A DNA stretch of 64,000 nucleotides, taken from positions 62,001 to 126,000 of the forward strand of contig OZ237776.1 of assembly GCA_965178125.1 (NCBI GenBank), written 5' to 3'. Source of the DNA: Bilabrum cf. latius. Its lineage: Eukaryota > Bigyra: Bicosoecida > Bigyra > Bicosoecida. The notes beneath the pieces were generated by a model, which had not been told where the DNA came from, did no database searches, and saw only the letters and a program-made list of their open reading frames with translations. Positions 1 to 18,974 of the stretch are shown piece after piece; within the stretch, counting starts at the first letter, position 1, and each line of letters opens with the position of its first letter. The position numbers and the translations under genes were made by a program.

Positions 1-8
1 AGCAAACC

Positions 9-5837
<5,829 letters not shown>

Positions 5838-6119
5838 GGATCCGGGGTGCCGTGCACCGGATCCAGCGGCTGCAGCAATCCTCTGATCCGGGATACGGGG
5901 TGTACGTCACACTGTCGTTTAGGTCTTATGCAGGTCAACTTCTGAATCTCGTAATCACTAGCAAAGCAAAGCAAACTTGGATCCAGAGAGCAGGCCACAC
6001 CGAGGCCTGGCAATGCCCCACACTCCCCGATCCATCTCAACCAAGTCACAAAACACATCGCAATCAAAATCATGTCCAGCACGTCGTATCCGTCCCCATC
6101 CCTAAACAAATGACCTCCA

Positions 6120-9100
6120 TCACGCCTCTTCCCCCTACGTAGCCTGCTACCCTCCCCTCGCGCTACTGCTGCCCGAGCACTTCCCAGCACGACTTGACTT
6201 CGTCTTGAGGCTCTTCTTCTGCTCCCAGTCGGACAGCACCTGCACCGTGCCTGCACCTGCACCTGCACATGCACCTGCACCAGCGGGTCCTCCCCCGGCA
6301 GCCTTCGCGCCCGCACCCATCCCCTTGGAGCCCCCCGCCGTGCCAGCCTCTACACCACCCGGCTCGCCCCCCACCACAAGCGAGCCAGCGAACGAGCACA
6401 CCTCCTGCGCCTTGCCCAGGATCTCCCACCGGAGCACCCACAGGCACCACAGCAGCACGCTCAGGTTGGCAAGGAACACAACCATCGTGGCAGCTGTCTT
6501 CACCGCGTCGCTCGAGTTCTCGTCGTGCAGGAACAGACCCGCCTCGAACGTCAGGAAAGCACCCACCAGCGCCACCAGCTCCAGCGTGTTGAGCGCCGTG
6601 GCTTCATACGGCTGGTTCAGCGAGTGCAGCACAGCAGCGGCGAAAATCACGGCGATGGCGGAGTACGTCTGCACGCGCACGCCCATGGGCTCCACCAGCA
6701 CCGTGATGGCCACCACGGCCAGCTTCCTCAGCATGATCACCACTTCCCAGTAGTACGCGTGCTCGTTGAATCCCGCCGTCAGGAAGCCCATCGTGGCGAT
6801 CACGTCGGGCGCACGCAGCCTGTCGCTGACCCACCACAGCCTCAGGCCAGCCAGCAGCGGGATGCCCACGGCAAACACCAGGATGGCCGGTACGCCCACG
6901 CCGTACATAATCTGCAGCGCGCTGGGATTGTAGCAGCACACGTCCAGGTCCAGCACCAGCCGCCTGTTCTCTTCGCCCTCGGGGCACTCGTCATGCCTCG
7001 CCGGACTCACTGCCAGCGAGCTCATCTCATCGTCGTCCTCGGCCAGGTCAACGTCCGGCTCCAGGGTGGTGCATGACAGCAGCCCGAAGGATGCCTCGGT
7101 CAGGGTCAGGTGCACCAGGAAGGCAATCACAGTCAGACCCGAGAGTATCCGCATCCCCAGCGGGAGCTTCACAGCGGCCAGTGGCACGCCCACACAGCCC
7201 AGCACCGTCCCCGTGCGCTGGCTGGACGCGAGCCAGAAGTACTCGGCCGCGGGCGGCAGCTCAGCGGCAGGGGAGGGGCCCATGGTCACGGAATCGCCAT
7301 GGGTCGCAGGCACTGCACCGGTGCTTTGCGGGCCAGACGCCCCCACGGTGCTTTGGCTCGAGGCCCCGCTGGATCCAGACAACAAGCTGCGGAAGCGGCT
7401 GGTGCGCTTTTGCACGATCCCAGAGCCACGACCGCTCCTGCTCCTGCTCCTGCCCATGGTGCTATTTGCTGGACTGCCGGGATCAGTGCCAGACTCTGTT
7501 CCTATCCCTCTGCTGCTGGTAGTGGTGGACACAGCGGCCGAGTGCCTGGGGGCGGATGCGCTCCTACTCGGGCTCGATCCCCGGACCGCTCCCTTGGAAT
7601 CAGAGGTACTGGGCTCCGCGAGCACCGATTGACCCGCCCGCCTGACTCTCGCGAGCGGGTTGAATGCCATCCTCTGCTTGGCCGTCCGCCCGGGGGCAGG
7701 CTTCCCCCCTCTGCCCCCAGCCGGCCTCGCGCTCTAGATGCCACCTGCAAACGGCGCCGGGCCCGCTTCCTCCGGCCCCCCTTCCTCCTCTGGCTCCTCA
7801 ATGACGATCCCGTCTGGCTCGTGCAGGCACCCGTCGATGGCGTCCACGATCACCCAGAACAGGGCCAGACCAAGCGCTAGCAGCAGCGGACTCAGCAGCA
7901 CCACGATGGTCCGCAAAAAGTACGCAGACCCGTGCGGCATGCTGGCGGCAAGGCCGCTCTGCTGCCGCTGCAGGTCCACCCCCAGCACGTTCTCTTCGTG
8001 CATGGCCAGCGCCTGTGCCAGCAGCCTCTCGTCCTGCAGCTGCGTGCCCGGCCATGCGTCGTGCGTTTCTACCATTGTGGCATTTGCACCGCTCAATCCA
8101 CTGCTCATGGCGTGCTGCTGCTGCTGCTGCTGCTGCAGGATGGCTGTCCATGCCTCCAGCGCGGCTGCTTGTCCGTCCACCGCCCCAGCCTCAGGCAGCT
8201 CCCCAGCGCTCTGCTGCAGCATGCAGTCCAGGCTCAGCACCTCCGAGCTGACCGAGGACATGGAGCCCATAGTGTTGAACAGGGCAATGACATCGTCGGG
8301 CCATGCGAGCTTGAAGGACGCAGCGATGGCCACCACCTGCACGTGCGAGAACAGGATCTTGATGGTGGCCATACCCACGTTCTGGTCCACGGCCCGCTGC
8401 CCGTGTCCTCGCTGCCTGGTGGACTTGCCCTGTTCTGTGACACCTGCATCTGGCTTGCCTTTGGATGCGATTCCATTGCGTGTGCTGGCAGGCGGACGGG
8501 CGAGTTGGTGCCCCGCTTCATTCTCGTCGGATGAGCTGTCGTCACCCAGCAGATCCATCAGCCGCTGCTGCTCCGACTGCACGGGCTGTCTGGTCGCGAG
8601 AGTGGCGGCCGATGGATTGCCGTGCAGCACCAGTGCCAGGGGATTGGTATGCCCGCGCGGCCCCGTGACTCCCTTGGGATTGACCGCTGGCTTGTCGGAC
8701 GGTGCTGGACTGGGCTTGGGCATGTTCAAGCCCGCGCCAGCTGGATCCGGCATCACTGCCAGGGCAGTTGACCCGTCCATGCCAGCCGCCAGCTGGCCCC
8801 CACCGAGGACATCTCGCCCCTCTCGATCCACCCGCATCGCAGCCAGCGCCCCCTTCCGCAGGGCATTCAGCACCAGTCCGATAGCCAGCAACAACACCGC
8901 CATCGACACCAGGATTGCCACCACCACAACCACAAACCCGCCCTGACACTTGCGGCACTCCGATGGACCCCACGACGTGTACCCTGGCTGGCACCTCGCG
9001 CACAGCAGCCCACCGTACCCGTCCGCACACGTCTCACCCACCCACACGGGGGCGCCGGCGTCCACCAGCGAGGGCACGTCTGCAGTGCCATGCACTAGCG

Positions 9101-12100
9101 TCATGTTCGCCAGCGACTGCAGCACGTGTCGCGCCCGCACCAGCGAGGCAGACTCCACGGCGGGTTCCTGCAGGTACAGCGAGGACAGGCTGGGCCTCTG
9201 GGACTCCTCTTGGAGGAGCCGGCCCTGCTGCATCGGTGCACTCGTCACACCATCCAGTCTCCGAGCCTGGCTCGCACCAGCTGTCTCAGCTGCCAACGTG
9301 CGTTTATCCGACAGCGACAGGCACGATTCCGGCCTGGGGCACTCAATGAAGGCCGTCCTGCCTCGTACCCAGGGCACCCGCTGGTACCCCGAAGCTGCAG
9401 CCAGGGTGAAGGCAGACCCGCCCCTGCATCGAGTGGCCTCCTGGTGGCATGGCCTGCAGCCCCACTCGTGGGGAGGAAGGTGCGTGGTGAGGAACTCGCC
9501 GGCGGCGCACGTGGACGGCACGCCGGGGGTCCACGGTGAGAATGGGCCCGGGCCCGCCTCGCTGATGGACCGGATCCGGAGGGCCATGGGGCGGGGATCG
9601 ATGGCCGTGAAGGACGCGCGCATGGCGGCCAATCCACCGGTGGAGCTGGGCCTCACGCTGATGTCGGCCAGGTCGATCCGGAACGCCGCAGCCTCGTCCT
9701 CGTCTTGCCCCGACACGGCGCTGTCCTGCCCAGCGGATGCAGCAGGGATCGCACTCGTCACATTGGCCCCGCTCGCATCCAGCAGCCTGGACTGTATCTC
9801 GAATCCATTCAGACCCGCCAGCCCCTCCTCCACGATCGACACCCTACCCGGGTCGCGGAAGGCCCACCGCACCTCGAAGCGGTCGTTCCGCACCCTCCAC
9901 CCCTGGATCGAGCTGGCCACATCAGGCCATGGATCCCCGATCACACCGTACGTGAACACAGGGGCAGACTCCGGGTCGCTGCTGAGGCCCCCTCTCTGCT
10001 GCACCACCACCTGCAGCCCGTCGATCTGGTCCTGCTGCAGGTCAGGCACCGTGCACTCGATCGAGGTCTCGCCCAGCACCGCCACGTTCAGGCAATCGTA
10101 CGGCCCCAGCAGCACCCGAGCCACGTCATCGTCCTTCCTGCCCAGGCTGCTGCCCGCAATCACCAGGCGCTCCCCCGCCGTGGCCCCATTCGGAGCCACT
10201 GACGTCACTGCGGGCCGCCCCAGCGCGGTGAAGAACCGGTTGCGGGGACTCGTCTGCTGAGCCACCTGCACCTCCACCACGGCCCCGCCGGGCCAGCTGG
10301 TCCCATTCACGCCGGTGCACAGGAGCTCCGTGCTGGACACAAGGTGCACTGCACTGCAGGGCCGCCCGCCCACTGCCACACCCTCCACGTCGGACTGCTT
10401 GAATCCGAAGTGCACCCCGCGCACCGTGAAATCAGCCGACACCTGGGGACCAGTGAGGCTGTACGGCGGCAGGATCTCTTCCACCAGCGGCCGCTCGTAG
10501 CTGACGGTGGATTGCGTGGACAGCTGCGTGAAGCCGTCCGTCTGCTGCTGCTGCGGCTGCTGCTGTGCATCATCGCCTTGGTCCTGTTCTGAGCTCCCGC
10601 CCAGCGTGTGCACCTCCACCAGCACATCCACGCCCACCCCAGGCTCGCAGTAGGCCAGCAGCTCAGTGTCAGACACCCACATCACCACCCGAGATGGCAC
10701 ACCGCCCACCTCCACACGATCCACGGCCCACGGAGCCACTCCCAGCCCCTCCCCACGGATCTGAAGCAGCCCGGCAGACGAAGGCGCGCCCACCAGCGTG
10801 CGAGCGATCTAGCCCACATCGGCCGCATCCAGCACCACAGACGCACGACCGCTGGACGCCGCTGCTGCGCCCACCCCTGCCCGCTCCAGCAGAGCATCCA
10901 GCTCCTGCTTGGCAGTAGTGGCCGACCCAAGCGCCACCTGGGCCCGCCTCGCCGCCCCTGCCAGCACCGCATCCGCGCTGCCGTTAGACGGAAACAGACG
11001 AGGGCTCAGCACCTGCACCACCGGCCGACCCACCAGCAGCACCGTCCCGCCCGGGCTAGACTCGGCCTGCAGCAGACTCGACTCCTGCACCTCGTCCTCC
11101 AGCTGCCCCGTGGCGCTCTGGCCCCCGACGCTGAAGTGAACGGACACCAGCTGGAGCGCATCCTCGGGCAACTGGGCCGATGCAGCCGCTGTGGCTGCTT
11201 GCCAGTCCACCACCGTGCACTGCACCCTGGCAATCACGCTCTCCTGCGGGGAAGTCTCGCTGGCCCGGGTGCCGCGCACGGTGGCGTTGGTGCACGAGGC
11301 GTTCCACGCCTGCCCGTCCAACCGTATCACGCCGGCACCGTCACCCGTCACACCGTCCCACTGAGTCAGGGATGCACCCGCGTGGGTCACGTCCAGCAGC
11401 AGCTCCAGGCCGCTCTCTAGCAGGTAGGCAGCTGCACGGGGATACGTGCTGCTGCTGCTGCTGATCCCGCTGCTGCTGCTGTTGCTGGAGCCGGCTGCAT
11501 CGCTCCCGTTGGTGCTCGCGACAGGGCCCATGCCTGCCATGCCCGGGTCTGGGCCTCCCGCGAATGTGGCTCGGGTGATCACAGGGGCGGCATAGTCCAC
11601 GGCAGGCGCGGTGTCGATCGAGTTTTCGCCGTTCCGCACCGACACCACCTGCACCCGGTGGCCCGTACCCACCCCCGGAGGCAACAGGCACCTGAGCCGA
11701 GTGGCAGGCGCCAGCATCTCGAGCTGAGTGCAGGTGTACGGCCCCACTTGCACCCTCTCGATCGTGTCCACGCTGTTGCCCAGCCCGTTGCCCTCGATCA
11801 CGATCCACCCGCCATCGCCAGACAACCGCCCCTCAGGCACGCCATCCGCTGACTCGGGTGACGCGGCCTGCACCTGCACGGGGGGCTGGAACTGAAACGC
11901 GGTCGGGGCAACTGCTTCCCGCCCCGACAGCAGCACCCGCACGCTGAAGTCGCCGGGCGTCCACTCCGGCCCGATGTCCTCGCACTCCATCTCAGAGTCG
12001 CTCAGCACGCGCACCACGGGACACTCCTTGCCCGAGATCACCATCCGCGGGGAGGTGCCGTTGCCGCCTGTCCGAGCAGACCCGAAGTGCTGCCCCCGCA

Positions 12101-15100
12101 CGGTCACTCTGTAGGAAGACCCCAGGTCGTTGAAGATCGTGTCAGGGTCAACCACCACCGACTCGATCTCGGGAGACAGGAACCGCACCACGCCGGCTGA
12201 GCTGGGGTACACTTTGCCCCAGGGAGTGTGCACGGACACAACCCCCTCTACCCCTGGACTGGCCGTCAGCGTGCACTGCACCACGAAGTCGGACTCAACG
12301 GACATATTCGCGCACGGCGCCCCGTCCACGTCAATGCGGTCGATCAGCCCGCCCCCCAACGCGCCCAGCTGGATCCCCACCAGCTGCACGACCTGTCCCC
12401 CCCTGGGACTGACGAGTGACGGGTTGGAGCCGAGCACCCTGGGATTCACACGGGCCATCAGCTGGTTGGACGTCCATTCCACCACATGGGGCGGATCCAC
12501 GTTGCTGTCCCACACGCCCGCCTCGAGGCCTTCCCTCGGGTCAGACGACAGCTGCCTCCACTCCCGGGCGTGTCTCTGCGCCCTTGCTGCACCGTCTGCT
12601 TCCACCGCCGCATTCACCGCCCCCAGGGACCGCGACACCACGCGCACCTCGTCCGACTGCATCAGGTGAGGCAGCACGGAGCACCGCAGCTCAGTGGCAG
12701 ATTGCACCACCAGCGGGTCGCACCGCTGCCCGCCCAGATACACCGCCCCCACGTGCACCTTCATGTCAGATGTAACGAGTGAAGTCCCACGCAGGGTGAG
12801 GTTGAACTTGGTGCCGCTTACCTCGCTCTCGATCAGCGCGGTCGCATCCACGCTGGGAGGCTCCACGGCCTGCACCACGGGAGGCGGCAGATCCACCCAC
12901 GCGGGCTGCAGCTGGGACGCGTTGCCGGCTGGCTCAGACCCGCTGTCCTCCACCACGATCGAGGCGGTGTCCAGCCAGGACAGCCCGGGCAGGTGCACCG
13001 ACAAGGACGCAGGGCCACCCACCATGCCGGCAGGTGCAATGCACTGCAGCTAGGACCCCATCGATCCAGCCGTCAGATTGCCATCGCATCGATACGGGCC
13101 CAGCGAGCCGGTGACTTGTTGTCGCAGAGGAGTCACATTTGCTGCCTCCAGCTGCGTCCATCGGCCGATCAATCCACCCGTGGATCCATGCCGGTCCACA
13201 GGCGCAAGTACACCCGCATACCACCCGCCTCCAGAGCCCCAGCCCGCCCCCCGCACGTCCATGACCAGAGTCCCGCCGGCCCCCACACTCGCCGGCCAGC
13301 TGCTCCCGCTCTGCAGCCTCAGTGCCCCCTGCATGCCCACCGCCACGCACAGCACCATGCCAGGATCCGAGGGCGCACCCGCGATGGCTTGCCCGCTGGC
13401 CAGCTCACGAAGCACCAGCTCGCATGCCGCCGGGTCATCGCTCGACACCGTCAGTGCCCCGCCGCTCCCGCCTCCACTGCCACCACCAGACCCAGGCAGG
13501 TGCATCTGCACCTCGGCCAGACCCGGCAGCAGGGGCTATTCCGGGGTACACACCAGCACGGTCCGCGCCCCTGCATCGATGGCATGCGCGCTGGCCGTGG
13601 GACACCTGAGTCCACCTGCCCACACGTGCCCCAGCTCCTGCACCCTGCCCAGCTCCGATGGACGGGGCAGGTGCATTGCACGACTGGTCACCACGACCAG
13701 TCCATCGCTTGCACCACCGGGATAGACAGGCAAACAGCCGCTGGCCGAGCCTGCCCAATCCACACCGCCCACACCACCCGACACAGCTCCACCAGACGCC
13801 ACCACGCCCAGCCGGCCCCGGGACAGCAAGCACCCGGCCTGCGCCACATGCCACATCAACGCGCCCCCACCCCACCCCGATGCCGCATCAGCCGCGGCAG
13901 CCTCATCCAAGGCAGCCCCAAGAGCAGCGGCATCCGCGAGAGACAAGGCAGCTGCACCCATACCATCGCCCATTACGCTCTCGTTCAGCCCCTTGCACAG
14001 CGCTTGCTCGCTGCTGCAGTCCAGCGAGGCCCACTGCGCCTGTGACACGGGCAGCATCCAAAGAGGCCTCGAGTGCAGGCCCGTGGTGTTGGCCCTGTAC
14101 GCCACCAGCCCGCGCCCCCCACACCCCGGCGATGCCACCAGCAGGTGCACCTCCTGCTCGCCGATGGACGCGTTGGTCGCAACCAGTGTGACGAGTGCAG
14201 TACCCATCTCGCAGCCGGGGCCCACGCCCGCGGGGACAGGAGCCTCTACCCGCTCCGAGCTCAGGACGGCAACTGCCTCCGATGACGAGTTCTGGGTCGG
14301 GCCCAGCCGGCCATTGAGATCCACCCGCAGCTGCATCACGGCCCCTGCAGAGTCGTTGAAGCCAGGGGCACCCACGAACACGTCCATCGTGCGGTCTGCT
14401 CCGAAGCCAAGCAGCTCGATCGAGGCTCCGAAGCGGGATCGCTCGAACTGCCCCGGCCAGTGCCCGGCCAGCCGCAGCGGCATCAGGGCAGGAGATAGCA
14501 GCAGGTGGTCAGACACGGACATGGTCATTGCCCCGGCCTCCATCTCGCCCACAACCAGGTGCAGCATCACCACAGCCCCGAACCGCCTGTCCTCCCCCGA
14601 CAGCGACAGGTCCCTCCAGTCAGGCGCGCCCACCAGCATCGACACCTCGCTCGTGGCCTGCCCCTGCCCCTGCTCCCGCACCGGGCCCAGGTACTCGAGC
14701 GATGCCCCGAAGCTGTCGCCAGCTGCACCCGTGACAGACGATATCACGGCGATCCTGGTCCCATTCCAGGCAGTTATCGGGTTAGAAGTGCTGCTGCTGT
14801 TGGTGTTGGCTGTCACTAGATGCAGTGCATGCAGGTGCAGCTCGCCCTGCTGAGGAGCCCCCGCCGCCACCACAGGGGCATGCAGCCGCATGTTGCCGAG
14901 CATCGACCGGCCCAGGTATGCCACTGCTGCACCCAGCGAGACGGGCCCGCGGGCAATCGTCGCATTGGATACAATCACAGTCGGCAGAATCGAATCACCT
15001 ACATCCCCTGCCCCATCGTCATCCGCTCCTTCTCCCGCTGTGCCCGTCCCCAGCCGACTCACCCACAGCTGCCCCCTCGATGCATTCCCCACCAGCACTG

Positions 15101-18100
15101 ACACAGACCCATCCCCCGCGCCCAGAGACCCCAGCGAGCACACGGCACTCCCGTCCAGGACCAGCTCCATACCGGCGGCGCGTCGATCCACAGCAGGTGC
15201 ATCCGATCCATTCAATGCCCCGACCCTGACGTGCAGCCGTCCCCTGCTGACCCAGCTGTGATGCCCCGTCCCTGGGCCCGTGCCCGCCTGTCTGTCCACT
15301 TGCAGGGATTCGCCTTCCATGAGAACGAACGTTCCTTGGCTGGCCTGCAGGATTCCGATGGAGGAATCCAACGAGGCAGGGGATGTCGAGGATGGCCTGG
15401 ATACAGTGCCATGGACGGGGAGGAGTCGATGGGCAGGTGGGGTGATGGGAGGGTCTGACGCGGGGGCGAGTGACAGGACCCACACCGCACCACGCTTGCT
15501 ATCAATTAATCCACCGTCATCATCTCCTTCTGCTCCCACAGCCATGTCCGGTACCCCGTTGCCGTCCAAGTCACCAAGAGATGCAACAGATATGCCAAAC
15601 CCATCACTGTTGTCCAACTGCCCCGTGAAGCCCCCTTGTGTGCTTGAGATCTTCTGGTGCCGCTTCACCGTGCCATCAGATCGCAGAAACAGTACCCACA
15701 CCGCACCTCTGTTAAACCCACTGTCATCATCCTCATCTGCTCCCACAGCCAGGTCCGGTACCCCGTTGCCGTCCAGGTCACCAAGAGATGCAACAGATGT
15801 GCCAAGCCCATCATTATCGTCAAGCTGCCCCGTGAAGCCCCCTTGCGTGTCGGAGATCTTTTGGTGCCGCTTCACCGTGCCATTCGATCGCAGGAACAAG
15901 ATCCACACCGCACCTCTGTCATGCCCACCGTCAGCATCCTCATGTGCTCCCACAGCCATGTCCGGTACCCCGTCGCCGTCCAGGTCACCAAGAGATGCAA
16001 CAGATATGCCAAAATAATCACGATCGTCAAGCTGCCCCGTGAAGCCCCCTTGCGTGTCGGAGATCTTTTGGTGGCGCATCACCGTGCCATCGGATCGCAG
16101 AAACAGGATCCACACCGCACCTCTCCTGAATCCACCGTCATCATCCCTACGTGCTCCCACAGCCAGGTCCGGTACCCCGTTGCCGTCCAGGTCACCAAGA
16201 GATGCAACAGATCTGCCAAACCCATCACTGTTGTCCAACTGCCCCGTGAAGCCCTCTTGCGTGTCGGAGATCTTTTGGTGCCGCTTCACCGTGCCATCAG
16301 ATCGCAGAAACAGTACCCACACCGCACCTCTCGTAAACCCACCGTCATCATCCCCATGTGCTCCCACAGCCATGTCCGGTACCCCGTTGCCGTCCAAGTC
16401 ACCAAGAGATGCAACAGATATGCCAAACCCATCACTGTCGTCAAGCTGCCCCGTGAAGCCCCCTTGCGTGTCGGAGATCTTTTGGTGCCGCTTCACCGTG
16501 CCATCAGATCGCAGAAACAGTACCCACACCGCACCTCTCGTAAACCCACCGTCATCATCCCCACGTGCTCCCACAGCCAGGTCCGGTACCCCGTTGCCGT
16601 CCAGGTCACCAAGAGATGCAACAGATGTGCCAAACCAATAATCACGATCGTCAAGCTGCCCCGTGAAGCCCCCTTGCGTGTCGGAGATCTTTTGGTGGCG
16701 CATCACCGTGCCATTACTTTGCACCCAAGTCCGCAGCTCCACATGCGGCCCCGTCCCCCGCTGCAGATACACGCTGCCACCCTCTACTGATCCTACTAGC
16801 TGCAGCTTGCCATCGCCAGTTAAATCAATCACGCAGTTTGCCCTGCCACCCGGCAGTGCAGCAACACGATCACACGACCCACCCCATGCACGACCACCAA
16901 CAAGGCAGCCATCCAGGCCGACACATGGTACGTTGCCGAACTCAAACACCACCTGATCGTCGCTTACATCCACCAGTGACATATTCACAAAGCCCTGCGG
17001 CGCCACTGCCCACCCCTGGATAGAGTCCTCCTCCAGGCGCACCTCGATCGAGTTGGTCCCACTCGTCACCATGGCACACCTCGACTGCACCACTGGGCCC
17101 CCACAGGACGTCGCAGGGAAGGGGGGGTCAGCCAGCAGGTGGGGGGCCCTGCCATCGCACCCGTACACGTTCGCGTTCCTGGGCCAGAACCGCAGCAGCA
17201 GGTCCACATGCATAGTACCGTTGAGTCCATCTGCGTATAGGTCAGCCCACGCCACTCGCTTGACGGGGAATACGCCCCGATGGGAGTCCAGCAATCGACC
17301 GCCAGCCACCAACATGAAGTGGAACTCCTCCGCCTCTGTCCCACTCATGCTCGAGCTGTACGGCAGCTGCACCCGCACGCTGCCCTGCAGGTATCCGAGG
17401 CGCAGCGTGGCGCTGGAGGAAGCACATCCCGTCTGGGTGAGGATGACTCTCCTAATGTCATGGGAGACAGTCACTGATGCGGCAGAGTACATAGATCCGT
17501 TGACCTGGTGTGCCTCTGTGCCTGTGCTCCACGGGTCCTGCAGCAGGGCAGGATCGATGGTGTAGGTGCCGTTGAGGACAGGCACGGGGAGGACGCTGCG
17601 GGCTGAGCTGTGGAGCTGCAGCATCCACACCGCGCCTCGATTGGTGCCGCCATCATCGTCATAGGTTGACCCTACTGCTAGGCCCAACGTTCCATCGCCG
17701 TTCAGATCTAACACAGATGCCACGGACGATCCAAATTGATCATCGTTTCGCAGCTGCCCCGTGAAGCCCCCTTCCGCGCCCGATATCTTTTGGTGCTGCT
17801 TTACCGTGCCATCCGATCGCAGGAATACGATCCACATTGCGCCACAATTGTTACACCCATCGTCATCCCGAAATGCCCCCACGGCCATGTCTACCGCACC
17901 ATCGCCGTCCAAATCGCCCAGAGATGCGACGGATGTTCCAAACCAATCATAATCTTCGAGCTGTCCTGAGAAGCCCCCTTCCGTATCTGATATTTTCTGA
18001 TGCCGCTTCACCGTACCGTTTGGGTACAGAAACAGCACCCAAACTGCACCTCGGCTGATCCCTCCATCGGCATCATTCCAAGCTCCAACTGCAAGCTCCA

Positions 18101-18974
18101 CCACCCCATCCCCGTTCAGGTCGCCAAGAGATACGATGCAAACACCAAAGAAGTCTGCAAAGTCCAGCTGGCCCGTGAAGCCCCCTTCAGTGTCGGAGAT
18201 CTTCTGGTGCCGCTTCACCGTACCATCTGATCGCAGGAACAAGATCCACACTGCACCACGGTTGTTGTCGCCAGATCCACCATCATCATCGTGCCAAGCT
18301 CCAACGGCCATGTCCAACACCCCGTCACCGTCCAGGTCGCCCAAAGATGCTACAGACTTGCCAAAGTAGTCTGCATTGTCCAACTGCCCCGAGAAGCCCC
18401 CTTCCGTATCTGATATCTTCTGGTGACGCTTTACCGTGCCATTGAAGTTCAGAAACAGGATCCACACTGCCCCGCGATCGCTGTCACCTGTTGTACCATC
18501 ATCATCATAGAGCGCACCTACGGCAATGTCCAACACTTCATCATCGTCCAGGTTCCCCAGCGATGCAACCGATGTGCCGAATCGGTCGTTGTTATCCAGG
18601 TGGCCCGTGAAACCCCCTTGCGTTTGGGAGATCTTCTAGTGATCTCTAATAGTCCCGTTGGACTGCAGGAACAGCACCCATACTGCCCCACGATCTGGAC
18701 CGCCATCGTTGTCTCTTTGGGCCCCGACCACCATGTCGCCCACCCCATCCCCATCCAGGTCGCCCAGCGCCGCGATGCAACTTCCGAATTCGTCTTGATC
18801 TTGGAGGCTGCCCCCGAAAGTACCCTACGTAATAGATATCTTAGTCCAATCGTGGACTTCTCCGTCATTACGCTAGGCCTACGCGGCCTCAAGCTTGCGC
18901 GGTTTGGTTTGCGATTGAGCTCCTGCAGGACGTCTGCGAAGCAAAACTAACGACGGTATGAATGTCATAACCAT
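6120..18974 (-). CDS. Giant FG-GAP / IPT-TIG / Cys-rich multi-pass membrane protein (4,284 aa, single exon)
   Basis: One frame of 4,285 codons from ATG at 18974 to TGA at 6120-6122, interrupted only by TAGs (18879, 18873, 18825, 18636, 13536, 13050, 10809, 7734, 6147, 6135; lower coordinate given). Order: FG-GAP integrin-like beta-propeller repeats with Ca-binding DLDGDG loops (18850-15480); more FG-GAP-like blocks (to about 13500); IPT/TIG Ig-like repeats (about 13000-9940); an FN3-like segment (9930-9500); a Cys-rich EGF-like segment (9500-8940); a first hydrophobic helix at about 8945-8870; then about seven more in 8340-6400, with motif YYWEVVIMLRK near 6750. A large adhesive or sensing ectodomain on a polytopic C-terminus is inferred; no function is proven. 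The start is uncertain: a weakly hydrophobic N-terminus begins at 18974, but a CGCAG acceptor just inside leaves room for an upstream signal-peptide exon. The C-terminal half resembles the gene at 29105-32935. Confidence 0.85.
15480..16720 (-). repeat. Near-identical 207-bp tandem FG-GAP repeats
   Basis: Six consecutive repeat units with a period of 207 bp (69 codons; one is 210 bp) are almost identical at DNA level. The landmark GAAGCCC recurs near 15834, 16041, 16248, 16455 and 16665. Each encodes HQKISDTQGGFTGQLD, then GDLDGNGVPD and a GAVWVLFL strand. Older, more divergent copies continue at 17740-18840. Confidence 0.9.

Noticed and set aside
8950-10260. 436-codon plus-strand ORF inside the giant gene
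   Set aside because: Overlaps the IPT/TIG, FN3-like and Cys-rich coding frame and shows only shadow-frame composition.
15480-16720. CRISPR-like repeat array
   Set aside because: Units are 207 bp, fully coding, without short repeat/spacer structure, and the genome is eukaryotic.
15280-16790. Plus-strand ORFs with repeating units over the FG-GAP array
   Set aside because: They repeat only because the minus-strand gene does; the peptides have no FG-GAP or other fold logic.
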